Part shown: piece after piece, positions 1 through 9,074 of the stretch | Layout of the letters: every line of letters starts with the position of its first letter | How positions within the stretch are numbered: position 1 is the first letter of the stretch | Assembly: GCA_040371205.1 (NCBI GenBank) | Contig: AP031382.1 | Coordinates: 2,105,562 to 2,169,561, forward strand | Length of the DNA: 64,000 nucleotides | Source: Rhodanobacter sp. | Lineage (GTDB): Bacteria > Pseudomonadota > Gammaproteobacteria > Xanthomonadales > Rhodanobacteraceae | Direction of reading: 5' to 3' | Program-made: the position numbers and the translations under genes | Notes under the pieces: generated by a model | What the model saw: only the letters and a program-made list of their open reading frames with translations | Databases searched by the model: none | What the model was told of the DNA's origin: nothing

Positions 1-1254
1 GCGCTGGTTGGCGCGCGAGCCGTTTTCGACCAGGGCGAACGGGGTGGATGCCGCGCGCCCGTGCGCCAGCAGTTGCTTCCGCAGGTCGGCCAGCCCGGCC
101 ACGCCCATGTACACCGCAAGGGTCTGGCGCTCCTGCGCCAGCGCCGACCAGTCCAGCGTGTCCAGCGATTCGCGGCAGTGCGCGGTGACGAAGCGCACCG
201 ACTGCGCGTGGTCGCGATGGGTGAGCGGCACGCCGGCGTGCGCCGCGCAGGCCAGCGCGGCGGTGACGCCCGGCACCACTTCGTAGGGAATGCCATGGTC
301 GCGCAGGAACTCCAGTTCCTCGCCGCCACGGCCGAACACGAAGGGGTCGCCGCCCTTCAGCCGCACCACGCGACGCCCCGCCCGCGCGTGCTCGAGCAAC
401 AGCGCGTGGATCTCGTCCTGCGTGGCGTGATGGTTGCCGGCCTGCTTGCCCACCTCGATGCGTTCGGCATCGCGGCGCGCGAGATCCAGCACCTCGGCGC
501 TCACCAGCCGGTCGTGCAGGATCACGTCGGCCTCGTTCAACGCGCGCAGGCCGCGCAGGGTGAGCAGGCCTGCGTCACCGGGGCCGGCACCCACCAGCAC
601 CACCGACCCGGCCCGCGAGGCGGGCGCGTCGCGCAGCGCCTGTTCGGCGGCGGCGGCGGCCTGCTCCGGCCGCCCGGCGCGCACCAGTGCGGCCACCGGC
701 CCGGTGAAGAGTTCCGTGTAGAAGCGTCGCCGCGCCGCGAGATCGGGATGGCGGCGCTGGATGCGCTTGCGCAGGCGCGCGGCCAGCTGGGCCAGCGGGC
801 CCAGCGAATGATCGAGCAGGCTTTCCAGCCGCTCGCGCAACAGCCGCGCCAGCATCGGCGCCGCACCGCCGCTGGAAATCGCCAGCACCAGCGGCGCGCG
901 GTCGATCACCGCAGGCACGTGGAAGCTGGACAATTCCGCATCGTCCACCACGTTGACGAACACGCGCCGCAGCCCGGCCAGCTCGGCGACGCGCGCGTTG
1001 AGCGCGCGGTCGTCCGTGGCGGCGATTACCAGCCATGCGTAGTCGAGCCAGGCCGGCGAAAACCCGCCGTCGCGGTGCGCGATGCGCCCCTGCCGCACCC
1101 AGCGCTGCAGCTGCGGCGTGAGGTCGGGCGCGCCCACCGTGACCTGCGCGCCCGCCGCCAGCAACGCCGCCGCCTTGCGTTCCGCCACGGCGCCGCCGCC
1201 CACCACCAACACGGCTCGACGGGAAAGGTCGGCGAAGATCGGGTACAGCTTCAT
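1..1254 (-). CDS. cysG: Siroheme synthase CysG (partial, C-terminus beyond window)
   Basis: Trifunctional enzyme that turns uroporphyrinogen III into siroheme, the cofactor of sulfite reductase. The N-terminus ([20 protein letters not shown]) carries the NAD-binding [10 protein letters not shown] of the precorrin-2 dehydrogenase/ferrochelatase half, and [18 protein letters not shown] lies near residue 130. From about residue 205 the SAM-dependent uroporphyrinogen methyltransferase begins ([18 protein letters not shown], then [18 protein letters not shown]). The frame stays open to base 1 and covers 418 codons of an expected 460-480, so only the tail is missing. The start is the ATG at 1254. 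It diverges from the cysB-type gene, and the gap holds three tandem ACGT boxes and a C11 run. Its position beside cysJIH fits supply of siroheme to CysI. Confidence 0.93.
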   Translation of the reverse strand, partial: MKLYPIFADLSRRAVLVVGGGAVAERKAAALLAAGAQVTVGAPDLTPQLQRWVRQGRIAHRDGGFSPAWLDYAWLVIAATDDRALNARVAELAGLRRVFVNVVDDAELSSFHVPAVIDRAPLVLAISSGGAAPMLARLLRERLESLLDHSLGPLAQLAARLRKRIQRRHPDLAARRRFYTELFTGPVAALVRAGRPEQAAAAAEQALRDAPASRAGSVVLVGAGPGDAGLLTLRGLRALNEADVILHDRLVSAEVLDLARRDAERIEVGKQAGNHHATQDEIHALLLEHARAGRRVVRLKGGDPFVFGRGGEELEFLRDHGIPYEVVPGVTAALACAAHAGVPLTHRDHAQSVRFVTAHCRESLDTLDWSALAQERQTLAVYMGVAGLADLRKQLLAHGRAASTPFALVENGSRANQR

Positions 1255-1427
1255 GCGCGGGTCTGGCACCATGGTCGTGGAGCCGCCGACGCTACGCAGC
1301 GCACGGCGCCGGCGGAAATGACTTTGGCGCCGGGGCATATGCCGACACGGCATGAAATGCGCGGAATGCCGAAGCCGGCGCCGAATCGGCGCGCCGCGCG
1401 CGCCCGACCTGCGCCCGGACAATCCCG

Positions 1428-1438
1428 CCCCCCCCCCC
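1428..1438. repeat. C11 homopolymer
   Basis: Eleven consecutive C residues lie in the cysG-cysB intergenic region, 25 bp on the cysG side of the tandem ACGT boxes. It is the longest single-base run I noticed in the window. It lies outside coding sequence, so any length change would alter spacing within the cysG leader or promoter, not a reading frame. It could be slippage-prone or a sequencing artefact. Confidence 0.8.
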
Positions 1439-1462
1439 GCAGTAGAACGTCATTCATTGTTT

Positions 1463-1486
1463 AAACGTTTATACGTATAGACGTCC
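1463..1486. promoter_or_regulatory. Three tandem 8-bp ACGT-core boxes (MetJ-like operator) between cysG and cysB
   Basis: Three contiguous 8-mers read AAACGTTT, ATACGTAT and AGACGTCC. The ACGT cores sit at 1465, 1473 and 1481, an exact 8-bp period. Tandem 8-bp palindromes related to AGACGTCT are the arrangement bound by the ribbon-helix-helix repressor MetJ in enteric bacteria. A two-box version precedes cysJ. The rest of the 1255-1642 gap has the C11 run and AT-rich DNA likely to hold promoters for both divergent genes. That a MetJ-type protein binds here is inference. Confidence 0.55.
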
Positions 1487-1642
1487 GAACAAAAAAGCAT
1501 ATAGACTCGGGCACATGGCCACCCTGCCCGCCACCCCAGGATCACCCCGCGCCCGCCGCCGGCGCGATGCGGCCAGTCGATGTATGCGCGCCAACCGCGC
1601 CATCTTCACCGCCTGCCCCACCGCCACGACACCTGGATCGCC

Positions 1643-2662
1643 ATGACCCTCACCCAACTCCGCTACCTGGTCGCCATCGCCGATTGCCGCCTCAACATCA
1701 CCGCCGCCGCCGAGCGCGTGCACGCCACCCAGCCCGGCGTGAGCAAGCAGCTCAAGCAGCTGGAGGACGAACTCGGCCTGCTGCTGTTCGTCCGCAAGGG
1801 CAAGAGCCTGGATTCGATCACCGACGCCGGCGTGCGGGTGATCGAGCGCGCACGCATCATCCTGGCCGAGGCGCTGAACATCCGCTCGATCGCCGCCAAC
1901 CTGCGCAACGAGGCGCACGGCGAGCTGCGCATCGCCACCACCCACACGCAGGCGCGCTTCGCCCTGCCCGCCTCGATCGCCGCATTGAACCGCAGTTACC
2001 CGCAGGTGAGCGTGCACCTGCAGCCCAGCGGCGACGCCGAGGTGATGGACCTGCTGGAAAACGGGCGCGTGGACCTGGCCGTGGTGAGCACCTCGGGCGC
2101 GGCGCCGACCGGCGGCATCGCTTTCCCCGCTTATCGCTGGAGCCGCGTGGTGCTGGCGCCGCAGGAGCACCCGCTGGCCAAGCCCGGTCGCGCGCCCACG
2201 CTGGCCGACCTCGCGACGCAGCCGCTAGTGAGCTACGACTCCTCGAAGCGTCCGGAATCCTCGCTGCGCCGCGCCTTCGCCGCCGCCGGGCTGGCGCCGC
2301 AGATCGCCATGACCGCCGCCGACGCCGACCTCATCAAGACCTACGTGCGCGCCGGCATGGGCATCGGCGTGCTGGCCGAGATGGCCCTGCAGCCGGGCGA
2401 GGACACCGACCTGCGCGTGATCGAGGCCGACGCCCTGCTGCCGTTGTGCACCACCTGGATCGTGCTGCGCAAGGACAGCGTGCTGCGCGACTACACGCTG
2501 GAATGGATCGCGCAATTCGCACCGCACCTCGACCGCAACGACGTGCGCCGCCAGCTCACGCTGGGCATCGCGCCGGAGAAGCCGCCGCGCGTGCCGCACT
2601 GGCGCGAACGCCTCGCGGTCACGCCGATCACGGCATCTCGTGCAGCCCGCATTCGCGCTTGA
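1643..2662 (+). CDS. cysB: CysB-type LysR-family transcriptional regulator
   Basis: LysR regulator of sulfate assimilation. The winged-helix domain starts at [20 protein letters not shown] and contains [17 protein letters not shown]. The effector domain has the CysB/Cbl signature [13 protein letters not shown] and a later [20 protein letters not shown], both very close to E. coli CysB. The start at 1643 is chosen because it matches the CysB N-terminus; an upstream in-frame ATG at 1580 would add an unrelated Arg/His-rich 21 residues. The product is 339 aa against about 324 for E. coli. Its Arg-rich C-terminus overlaps the 3' end of the convergent cysH by 35 bp. In this family N-acetylserine acts as inducer; here only the family is shown. 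Confidence 0.9.
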   Translation: MTLTQLRYLVAIADCRLNITAAAERVHATQPGVSKQLKQLEDELGLLLFVRKGKSLDSITDAGVRVIERARIILAEALNIRSIAANLRNEAHGELRIATTHTQARFALPASIAALNRSYPQVSVHLQPSGDAEVMDLLENGRVDLAVVSTSGAAPTGGIAFPAYRWSRVVLAPQEHPLAKPGRAPTLADLATQPLVSYDSSKRPESSLRRAFAAAGLAPQIAMTAADADLIKTYVRAGMGIGVLAEMALQPGEDTDLRVIEADALLPLCTTWIVLRKDSVLRDYTLEWIAQFAPHLDRNDVRRQLTLGIAPEKPPRVPHWRERLAVTPITASRAARIRA

Positions 2663-3350
2663 GCCCGAAGAAACGGGTGTCCTCGGCATCCATGCCCGGC
2701 TCCCAGCGCTGCGTGGTGTGGGTGTCGCCGATCGAGATGTAGCCCTGCTCCCATAGCGGGTGGTAGGGCAAGCCGTGCTTCTGCAGGTAGCGGCCCACGT
2801 CGCGGTCGCTCCAGTCGGCAATCGGATGCAGCTTCCAGCGGCCCTGCCGCCATTCCACGAAATCGATGGCGCGCCGGCTGCGCGACTGGTCGCGGCGCAG
2901 GCCGGCGAACCAGCCCTGCACGCCCAACTCGGCCAGCGCCCGCTGCATCGGTTCGATCTTGCGGATGCGGTTGTAGCGGTCCAGTCCCTCGATGCCCTGT
3001 TCCCACTGCCTGCCGTAGCGCGCCTCGGCCCAGGCCCGGCCGATCAGCGGGCGGTACACCTTGAGGTTGAGCGACAGGCGCTCGGTCAGGGTATCGACGA
3101 ACTGGTAGGTCTCCGGGAACAGGTAACCGGTATCGATCAGGATCACCGGCATGTCCGGCCGCCGGCTGGCCAGCAGGTGCAAGGACACCGCGGCTTGCGC
3201 GCCAAAGCTGGACGACAGCGCGTGCGAACCCGGCACCTGCGCAAGCATCCAGCCCACGCGTGCCTCGGCGTCCTGGCTGGCCAGCCAGCGGTTGAGCGCG
3301 CGCAGCGCATCGACATCGTTGCCGTCCGAGGGAAGTCCGGGCGTGCTCAT
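2628..3350 (-). CDS. cysH: Phosphoadenosine phosphosulfate reductase
   Basis: Thioredoxin-dependent reduction of PAPS to sulfite and PAP in the cytoplasm. The protein has 240 aa, the usual length. It contains the nucleotide-binding [15 protein letters not shown], then [16 protein letters not shown], the [10 protein letters not shown] segment, and ends in the catalytic-cysteine motif KRECGLHE followed by MP. It lacks the paired CC...CxxC cysteines of [4Fe-4S] APS reductases, so PAPS is the likely substrate. The ATG at 3350 overlaps the cysI stop by 4 bp (ATGA), which suggests translational coupling. It is the last gene of cysJ-cysI-cysH and converges with the LysR gene, overlapping its end. 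Confidence 0.93.
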   Translation of the reverse strand: MSTPGLPSDGNDVDALRALNRWLASQDAEARVGWMLAQVPGSHALSSSFGAQAAVSLHLLASRRPDMPVILIDTGYLFPETYQFVDTLTERLSLNLKVYRPLIGRAWAEARYGRQWEQGIEGLDRYNRIRKIEPMQRALAELGVQGWFAGLRRDQSRSRRAIDFVEWRQGRWKLHPIADWSDRDVGRYLQKHGLPYHPLWEQGYISIGDTHTTQRWEPGMDAEDTRFFGLKRECGLHEMP

Positions 3351-5032
3351 GCCACCAGCTCCGCGGCGATCTTCCGGTGCTTCAGCACGCCGGCGCGCAA
3401 CAGGAAATCGCCGAAGTGCTCGCACGGCTCGCGCTCGGCGGCATAGCGGGCGAACAAGCCATCCAGCGTGTCGAGCAGGGTCGCCTCGTCCACGTTCTCG
3501 CGATGGGTCTGATTGAGCCGCTGGCCGCTGAAATCCGCCGCCAGGCGCAGGTCGTAACGGCCGGGAGCGCGCCCCACCAGGGCGATTTCGCCGAGATAGG
3601 GCCGCGAGCAGCCGTTCGGGCAACCGGACAGGCGCAGCAGGATAGGCGTGGACAGCAGGCCGTAGCGATCCAGCGAAGCTTCCAGCTTCGGCAACAGTTG
3701 CGGCAGGTAGCGTTCGCTCTCGGCCATCGCCAGGCTGCAGGTGGGCAAGGCCACGCAGGCGATGGCGTGGCGGCGGATGCCGCTGTGGCGACGATAGCCG
3801 TCCATGCCGTGCGCAGCGACGATGGCGTCGATGCGCGCGCGATCCGCCGCCATCACGTTGGCGATGACGAGGTTCTGGTTGCAGGTGAGCCGGAGGTCGC
3901 CCGTGTGCACGCGCGCGACCTCGCGCATGCCGGTGAGCCAGCGCGAAGCTTCGCTGTCCACCAGCCGGCCGGACTCCACCTGCAGGGTGAGGTGCCAGCG
4001 GCCGTCGTGGCCCTCCACCCAGCCGTAGCGGTCGCCGTTGTGGTCGAAACGGAACGGACGCTCCGCTTCCAGCGCGAAACCGGCGCGCTTTTCGATCTCC
4101 GCCTTGACGGCATCCAGCCCGCGCACATCGATGGTGTACTTGAAGCGCGCATGCTTGCGTTCCGCGCGATTGCCCCAGTCGCGCTGCACCGTGATGATCG
4201 CCTCGGCCAGCGCGAGCAGCCGTTCCGGCGCAACGAAGCCGATCACGCTGGCAAGGCGCGGGTACGTACTCGGATCGCCGTGCGTGGCGCCCATGCCGCC
4301 GCCGATGGCCACGTTGAAACCGACCAGCTCGCCGCGTTCGAGTATCGCGATCAGTCCCAGGTCCTGCGCGAACACGTCGCTGTCGTTGAGCGGCGGGATC
4401 GCCAGGCCGATCTTGAATTTGCGCGGGAGGTAGGTGGGGCCGTACAACGGCTCGCTCTCCGCCTCGGCGGCTTCGCCCACCAGCTTCTCGCCGTCCAGCC
4501 AGATCTCGTGATAGGCGCGCGTCTTCGGCAGCAGATGCTCGGACAACTTCGCCGCCCACGCGTAGGCCGCCGCGTGCGCACGCGACTCGACCGGGTTGGC
4601 GTTGCACACCACGTTGCGGTTGACGTCGCCGCAGGCGGCGATGGTGCTGGCCAGCGCGGCGTCGATCGCGGCGATGGTCGGCTTCAGGTTGCGCTTGATG
4701 ATGCCGTGCCACTGGAAGGTCTGCCGCGTGGTGATGCGCAGGCCACTGGAAGCGTAGTCGGCGGCGATCTTGTCGAAGGCCAGCCACTGCGCCCCGCTCA
4801 TCACGCCGCCCGCCAGGCGGGCGCGCACCATGAAGGAGTACGCCGGCTCCAGCTTCTGCTTGCGGCGCTCCTCGCGCAGGTCGCGGTCGTCCTGCTGGTA
4901 GCTGCCGTGGAATTTCAGCAGTTTGTTGTCGTCCTCGCTGATCGCGCCGGTGACCGGATCGGCCAGCCCTTCGACGATGGTGCCGCGCAGGAAGCGGCTG
5001 GCGGTCTTGATGCGTTCGAGTTCGGAAGACAT
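3347..5032 (-). CDS. cysI: NADPH sulfite reductase hemoprotein (beta) subunit
   Basis: Six-electron reduction of sulfite to sulfide using siroheme and a coupled [4Fe-4S] cluster. The 561-aa product compares with 570 in E. coli. The cluster/siroheme ligands are visible as C-x5-C (CVALPTC) and C-x3-C ([10 protein letters not shown]) in the C-terminal third. Conserved segments include [11 protein letters not shown] and [16 protein letters not shown] in the first repeat. The start is the ATG at 5032, giving [18 protein letters not shown] copy of the dispersed palindromic repeat separates it from cysJ, and it overlaps cysH by 4 bp. The siroheme is supplied by the neighbouring CysG. Confidence 0.95.
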   Translation of the reverse strand: MSSELERIKTASRFLRGTIVEGLADPVTGAISEDDNKLLKFHGSYQQDDRDLREERRKQKLEPAYSFMVRARLAGGVMSGAQWLAFDKIAADYASSGLRITTRQTFQWHGIIKRNLKPTIAAIDAALASTIAACGDVNRNVVCNANPVESRAHAAAYAWAAKLSEHLLPKTRAYHEIWLDGEKLVGEAAEAESEPLYGPTYLPRKFKIGLAIPPLNDSDVFAQDLGLIAILERGELVGFNVAIGGGMGATHGDPSTYPRLASVIGFVAPERLLALAEAIITVQRDWGNRAERKHARFKYTIDVRGLDAVKAEIEKRAGFALEAERPFRFDHNGDRYGWVEGHDGRWHLTLQVESGRLVDSEASRWLTGMREVARVHTGDLRLTCNQNLVIANVMAADRARIDAIVAAHGMDGYRRHSGIRRHAIACVALPTCSLAMAESERYLPQLLPKLEASLDRYGLLSTPILLRLSGCPNGCSRPYLGEIALVGRAPGRYDLRLAADFSGQRLNQTHRENVDEATLLDTLDGLFARYAAEREPCEHFGDFLLRAGVLKHRKIAAELVA

Positions 5033-5050
5033 GGGTGCGGTTTCTTGTTC

Positions 5051-5110
5051 TTGAAAGGTGCGGCGGGGGATCGCCGCTTATCGACCTGCGAGTTCACGCA
5101 CGAACGCAAG
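5051..5110 (+). repeat. Dispersed palindromic repeat copy in the cysJ-cysI gap
   Basis: This segment aligns along its length with the unit at 32590-32650. Shared blocks include GGTGCGGC, then GCCGCTT, TCGA, and the terminal ACGAACGCA. The inner palindrome is weakened here (GCGGCGGGGGATCGCCGC). It fills most of the 85-bp cysJ-cysI gap, within an operon, as a REP/BIME-type element would. Confidence 0.55.
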
Positions 5111-5117
5111 CATCAAA

Positions 5118-6944
5118 TCAGTACACATCGCGCGCGTAGCGCCCTTCCTGCAGCAGCCCGTTCAACCAGGCGCGGGCATCCTCTACCGACAGACCGCCGT
5201 GCGCGACGGCGACTTCGGCCAGCGCCTCGTGCACGTCCTTGGCCATGTGCGTGGCGTCGCCGCAGACGTAGAGGTGCGCGCCCTCGCGCAGCCACGCGTA
5301 CAGTTCGCGGCCGTGTTCCCTGATCCTGTGCTGCACGTAGGTCTTGGCCGCGCCGTCGCGCGAGAACGCAAGGTCGAGGCGGTGCAGCGCGCCGTCCTTG
5401 AGCGCCTGCTGCCATTCGGCCTGGTAGAGGAAATCCTGCGCGAAATGGCGGTTGCCGAAGAACAGCCAGTTGCGCCCGGCGGCGCCCACCGCCTGGCGCT
5501 CCTGCACGAAGGCACGGAACGGCGCCACGCCGGTGCCCGGCCCGATCATGATGATGTCGCGGCCGGCATCGCCCGGCAGACGGAAGCGCTCGTTCGCCTC
5601 CACGAACACCGGCACGCGTGCATCGTCGCCCGCCGCGGCGAGGAAGGACGAAGCGGCGCCGACATGTTCGCTGCCGTGCGCGCGGTAGTTCACCCGCGCC
5701 ACGGTGAGGTGCACCTCGTCCTCGCCCACCGCCTTCGGGCTGGAGGCGATCGAATACAGCCGCGGCGTGAGCGGGCGCAATGCGGCTACCAGTTGCTCCG
5801 CGTCCCAATGCACCGGATGGCGGCGCAGTAGGTCGATGGGCTGGTGGGTGTCGAGCAGGCGGGCCAGCGCGTCGCGCTGTTCCGGCTCCAGCACGCGCGC
5901 CAGCGCCGCGTCGCCGCTGGCGGCGGCATGCGCGGCCAGCAACGGACGGCTGAGCTTGGTCAGCTCGCGCTCCTGCGTCAGCCAACGCGCCAACGGCAGG
6001 CGGCGGCCGTCGTGCGCCACCTCCTGTTCGCCGTCGAGACGCAGCAGGCGCAGGTAGTCGTCCACCAGTGCCGGCGGATTGTGCGGCCACACGCCCAGCG
6101 CATCGCCGGGCTCGTAGCGCAGGCCCGAACCCTGCAATGAGAGTTCGATGTGACGCACCTCGCGCACGCTGTCGCGCGAAACGATGCGCTGGTTGTCCAG
6201 CACCTCGGCGGCGTAGGGCTTCTCGCGGCTGTGCAGCGCACCGTCCACCGCGTGCAGCGCCACCGCCCGCAGGTTCGCCGCGGGCGCCGACGGTGCGCCC
6301 AGCGTTTCGCGCGCCTTCTCCAGCACGCCGTCGCTCCAGCCGGCGCTGGGCGCCTCGAAATCCACGTCGGCCTCGCCCAGCACGGCGAAGCGCTGCGCGC
6401 CCAGTTCGGCGAAGCGCGCATCCAGCCGGCGGCTCACCGCGCAGAACTGCGGATAGCTGGAATCGCCCAGCCCCATCACGGCGAACTGGAGTTGCGGCAA
6501 CCTGGGGGCGCGTTTGCCAGTAAGGAATTCGACGAAGCCGATGGCGTCGTCCGGCGGATCGCCGTCGCCCTGGCTGCTGATGACCAGGGCGAGATGCCGC
6601 TCCTGCGCGAGTTCGCGCAGCGGATAGGCGCCCGTGCGCAACAACCGAACGTTCAGGCCGGCGGCGCCGGCACGCTCGGCCAGGCGTTCGGCCACGCGGC
6701 GTGAATTGCCGGTCTGGCTGCCGTAGAGCACCGTGAGCCGCTCGACCGTGGCTGCGTTGGCTGCCTCGACGGACGCAGACGCGGGCAGCGCCACGCGCGT
6801 GGCCTGCGCCGCCAACGCGGCCGTCCACGCCGAGATCCAGTACAGGTCGGCCGGCGGCAAGCCGTCGGTGAGCCGACTCAGCAGCGCCAGCCGTTCCGCG
6901 GCAAGCGTCGGCGTCGGCAGAATCGGTCGGGTGGCAGCGCTCAC
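5118..6944 (-). CDS. cysJ: NADPH sulfite reductase flavoprotein (alpha) subunit
   Basis: Passes electrons from NADPH through FAD and FMN to CysI. A flavodoxin domain lies near residues 65-205 (TVLYGSQTGNSRRVAERLAE and SSQGDGDPPDDA). It is followed by an FAD-binding region with RLYSIASSP and an NADPH domain with GPGTGVAPFRAFVQER, ending YARDVY. No ATG fits the family N-terminus. The GTG at 6944, preceded by AGGAAAA, gives 608 aa (E. coli has 599); a longer in-frame ORF up to 7067 would run through the operator. Two tandem ACGT boxes at 6959-6974 sit directly upstream of this start, so repression there could block transcription or initiation. Confidence 0.93.
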   Translation of the reverse strand: MSAATRPILPTPTLAAERLALLSRLTDGLPPADLYWISAWTAALAAQATRVALPASASVEAANAATVERLTVLYGSQTGNSRRVAERLAERAGAAGLNVRLLRTGAYPLRELAQERHLALVISSQGDGDPPDDAIGFVEFLTGKRAPRLPQLQFAVMGLGDSSYPQFCAVSRRLDARFAELGAQRFAVLGEADVDFEAPSAGWSDGVLEKARETLGAPSAPAANLRAVALHAVDGALHSREKPYAAEVLDNQRIVSRDSVREVRHIELSLQGSGLRYEPGDALGVWPHNPPALVDDYLRLLRLDGEQEVAHDGRRLPLARWLTQERELTKLSRPLLAAHAAASGDAALARVLEPEQRDALARLLDTHQPIDLLRRHPVHWDAEQLVAALRPLTPRLYSIASSPKAVGEDEVHLTVARVNYRAHGSEHVGAASSFLAAAGDDARVPVFVEANERFRLPGDAGRDIIMIGPGTGVAPFRAFVQERQAVGAAGRNWLFFGNRHFAQDFLYQAEWQQALKDGALHRLDLAFSRDGAAKTYVQHRIREHGRELYAWLREGAHLYVCGDATHMAKDVHEALAEVAVAHGGLSVEDARAWLNGLLQEGRYARDVY

Positions 6945-6958
6945 GTCGTTTTCCTTTT

Positions 6959-6974
6959 GGACGTCCAGACGTCT
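6959..6974. promoter_or_regulatory. Two tandem 8-bp ACGT-core boxes (MetJ-like operator) upstream of cysJ
   Basis: Two contiguous 8-mers, GGACGTCC and AGACGTCT, have cores exactly 8 bp apart. The second equals the enteric met-box consensus AGACGTCT. The pair lies 15-30 bp before the cysJ GTG and about 130 bp before the divergent TSUP gene. A single GGACGTCT also occurs at 7081-7088, 15 bp before the TSUP start, but single GACGTC hexamers are expected by chance at this GC content. Confidence 0.55.
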
Positions 6975-7102
6975 TGCACACATGCTATGCAGCGCGGCAC
7001 GAGGCAAGAAAACACTTGTGGGCATGTGCTTATGCGGGCGGCTCATTTCCGGCGATCCGGCGTGCATGCTGACATGCGCAGGACGTCTCCCTGCGACCGC
7101 CG

Positions 7103-7852
7103 ATGAGCAACCTGCCGGAATTCCTCGTGTTCGCCCTCGTGGGCGCCGCCGCGCAGCTGGTGGACGGCGCGCTGGGCATGGCCTATGGCGTGACCTCGGC
7201 CGGCCTGCTGCTGGGCCTCGGCATGCCGCCGGTGATGGCCAGCGCCAGCGTGCATTACGCGGAAACCTTCACCTGCGGCGCGTCCGGCCTGAGCCACCTG
7301 CTGGCAGGCAACGTGCGGCGGCGGCTGTTCCTCGTCCTGGCGATCCCGGGCGCACTCAGCGCCCTGCTCGGCGTGTGGCTGGCGGTGCATCTGCCCGCCA
7401 GCTGGCTGCGCATCGCATTGACGCCCTATCTGCTCGGGATGGGCCTGTTCCTCCTGCTGCGCAGCGCGAAACGCGCCGGCGAACGCAGCGAACCGCCGCG
7501 CGGCACCGTCGTGCTGGGCGCCGCGGCCGGCTTCGTGGACGCCATCGGGGGCGGCGGCTGGAGCGCGCTGACCGCCACCACCTTGCTCGCGCGCGGCATG
7601 CAACCGCGCGTGGTGATCGGCAGCGTGCACCTGGCCAAATGCGTGGTGAGCATCGCCGCCAGCGCCGCCTTCCTGTTCGGCATCGGCGCCGGCCACGTGA
7701 TCGCCGTGCTGGGCCTGATCGCCGGCGGCATCCTCGCCGCGCCATTCGGTGCGTTCTTCATCCGGCGCATCCCGGCGCGCGCCGCCACGATGCTGGCCGG
7801 GTTGGCGGTGCTGGCGCTGGGCATCAACAATGCGGTGCGCATCCTGCACTGA
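7103..7852 (+). CDS. TSUP-family membrane permease (TauE/SafE-like)
   Basis: Integral membrane protein of 249 aa with about eight hydrophobic segments in two repeats. The typical glycine-rich pieces are AAAQLVDGALGMAYGVTSAG near the N-terminus and GFVDAIGGGGWSALTATTLL in the second half. TSUP proteins move small sulfur-containing or organic anions such as sulfite, sulfoacetate or taurine. The divergent arrangement with cysJ and the shared upstream region suggest sulfite or sulfate handling here, but the substrate cannot be read from sequence. A lone GGACGTCT lies just before the start. Confidence 0.8.
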   Translation: MSNLPEFLVFALVGAAAQLVDGALGMAYGVTSAGLLLGLGMPPVMASASVHYAETFTCGASGLSHLLAGNVRRRLFLVLAIPGALSALLGVWLAVHLPASWLRIALTPYLLGMGLFLLLRSAKRAGERSEPPRGTVVLGAAAGFVDAIGGGGWSALTATTLLARGMQPRVVIGSVHLAKCVVSIAASAAFLFGIGAGHVIAVLGLIAGGILAAPFGAFFIRRIPARAATMLAGLAVLALGINNAVRILH

Positions 7853-7865
7853 TTACAATGCGCGG

Positions 7866-9074
7866 ATGAAACGCGCCTCCACGCCCCGCAAAGCCGACCT
7901 TCCCATCGAAGTGCGCGGCTCCGTCCGCCAGCCGCTGGGCATGCCGCCCGCGCAGTTCCTGCGCGATTACTGGCAGAAACGCCCCTTGCTGATACGCAAC
8001 GCCTTCCCCGGCTTCGTGCCGCCGATCCAGCCCGAGGACCTGGCCGGGCTGGCCTGCGAGGAAGGCGCGCTGTCGCGGCTGATCCGCCACGACGCGGCGC
8101 GCGAGCGCTGGCAGGTGAAGACCGGCCCGCTGGCCGAAGCGGACTTCGCCAGGACCGGCGACGCCAACTGGACGCTGCTGGTGCAGGACGTGGACAAGTG
8201 GGACGCCGACGTGGCCGCCCTGCTGGAGCCCTTCGCCTTCCTGCCGAGCTGGCGCGTGGACGACATCATGATCTCCTACGCCGAACCCGGCGGCGGCGTC
8301 GGCGCGCACGTCGACCAGTACGACGTGTTCCTGCTGCAGGGGCTGGGCCAGCGGCACTGGGCGATCAGCACCGACCCCGACGCACCGACGGACTTCCGCC
8401 CCGACATGGAGCTGAAGCAGCTGCGCGAATTCGAGCCCACCCACGAATGGCTGCTCGAACCGGGCGACATGCTCTACCTGCCGCCCGGCGTGCCGCACGA
8501 CGGCGTGGCCTTCGGCGGCCCGTGCATGACTTTTTCGGTGGGCATGCGCGCGCCTTCGCAGGCGGAGCTGACCGGCGACCTCGCCGACTACCTCGCCGAA
8601 CGGCTGCACGAGGAACAGCGCTACGCCGATCCCGACCTCGCCCCGGCCAAGGCGCCCGGCGAGATCGACCAGGCCGCGCTGACCCGGCTGCGCCAGGCGC
8701 TGCCGTTCGCCGCCGCACTGGACGAGGACACCCTGCGCGACTGGTTCGGCCGCTTCATCACCCGCTACCGCAATGCGCAGACGCCGGCCCTGCCCGACCG
8801 CGCGCTGGACGAAGCCGCGCTGCGCAAGCAGCTCGCCGCCGGCGCGCGACTGCTGCGCCATCCCTGGTCGCGCATGGCGTGGAGCCGCGGCGCCGCCGGC
8901 TGCACGCTGTTCGCCAACGGCCAGGCATGGCCTGCTCCGGTCGCGTTGGCCGGGCAGCTCTGCGCGCAACGCGAGATCGCCTTCGCCGCCGCACCCACGG
9001 CGGCCGAGGCCGCCACCCTGCTGGCCCTGGTCAACGACGGCCACCTGGTGCCGCGCAAGGCCCGCCGGCGGTGA
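7866..9074 (+). CDS. roxA: Cupin/JmjC-type ribosomal protein uL16 arginine hydroxylase (YcfD/RoxA-like)
   Basis: 2-oxoglutarate/Fe(II) oxygenase. E. coli YcfD, the family model, hydroxylates an arginine of ribosomal protein L16. The catalytic cupin shows the HxD iron motif at His148/Asp150 (GAHVDQYD) and EPGDMLYLPPGVPHDG downstream. A helical dimerisation stretch and a winged-helix-like C-terminal domain follow. The length is 402 aa against 373 for YcfD. It starts 13 bp after the TSUP gene, and its stop overlaps the GTG start of the next gene, so the two are probably coupled. Confidence 0.85.
   Translation: MKRASTPRKADLPIEVRGSVRQPLGMPPAQFLRDYWQKRPLLIRNAFPGFVPPIQPEDLAGLACEEGALSRLIRHDAARERWQVKTGPLAEADFARTGDANWTLLVQDVDKWDADVAALLEPFAFLPSWRVDDIMISYAEPGGGVGAHVDQYDVFLLQGLGQRHWAISTDPDAPTDFRPDMELKQLREFEPTHEWLLEPGDMLYLPPGVPHDGVAFGGPCMTFSVGMRAPSQAELTGDLADYLAERLHEEQRYADPDLAPAKAPGEIDQAALTRLRQALPFAAALDEDTLRDWFGRFITRYRNAQTPALPDRALDEAALRKQLAAGARLLRHPWSRMAWSRGAAGCTLFANGQAWPAPVALAGQLCAQREIAFAAAPTAAEAATLLALVNDGHLVPRKARRR

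Noticed and set aside
7081-7088. Single GGACGTCT before the TSUP gene as a third operator
   Set aside because: One box only, with no ACGT core at 8-bp spacing on either side. Hexamers GACGTC are expected many times in 64 kb at this GC. Kept only as a weak supporting note.
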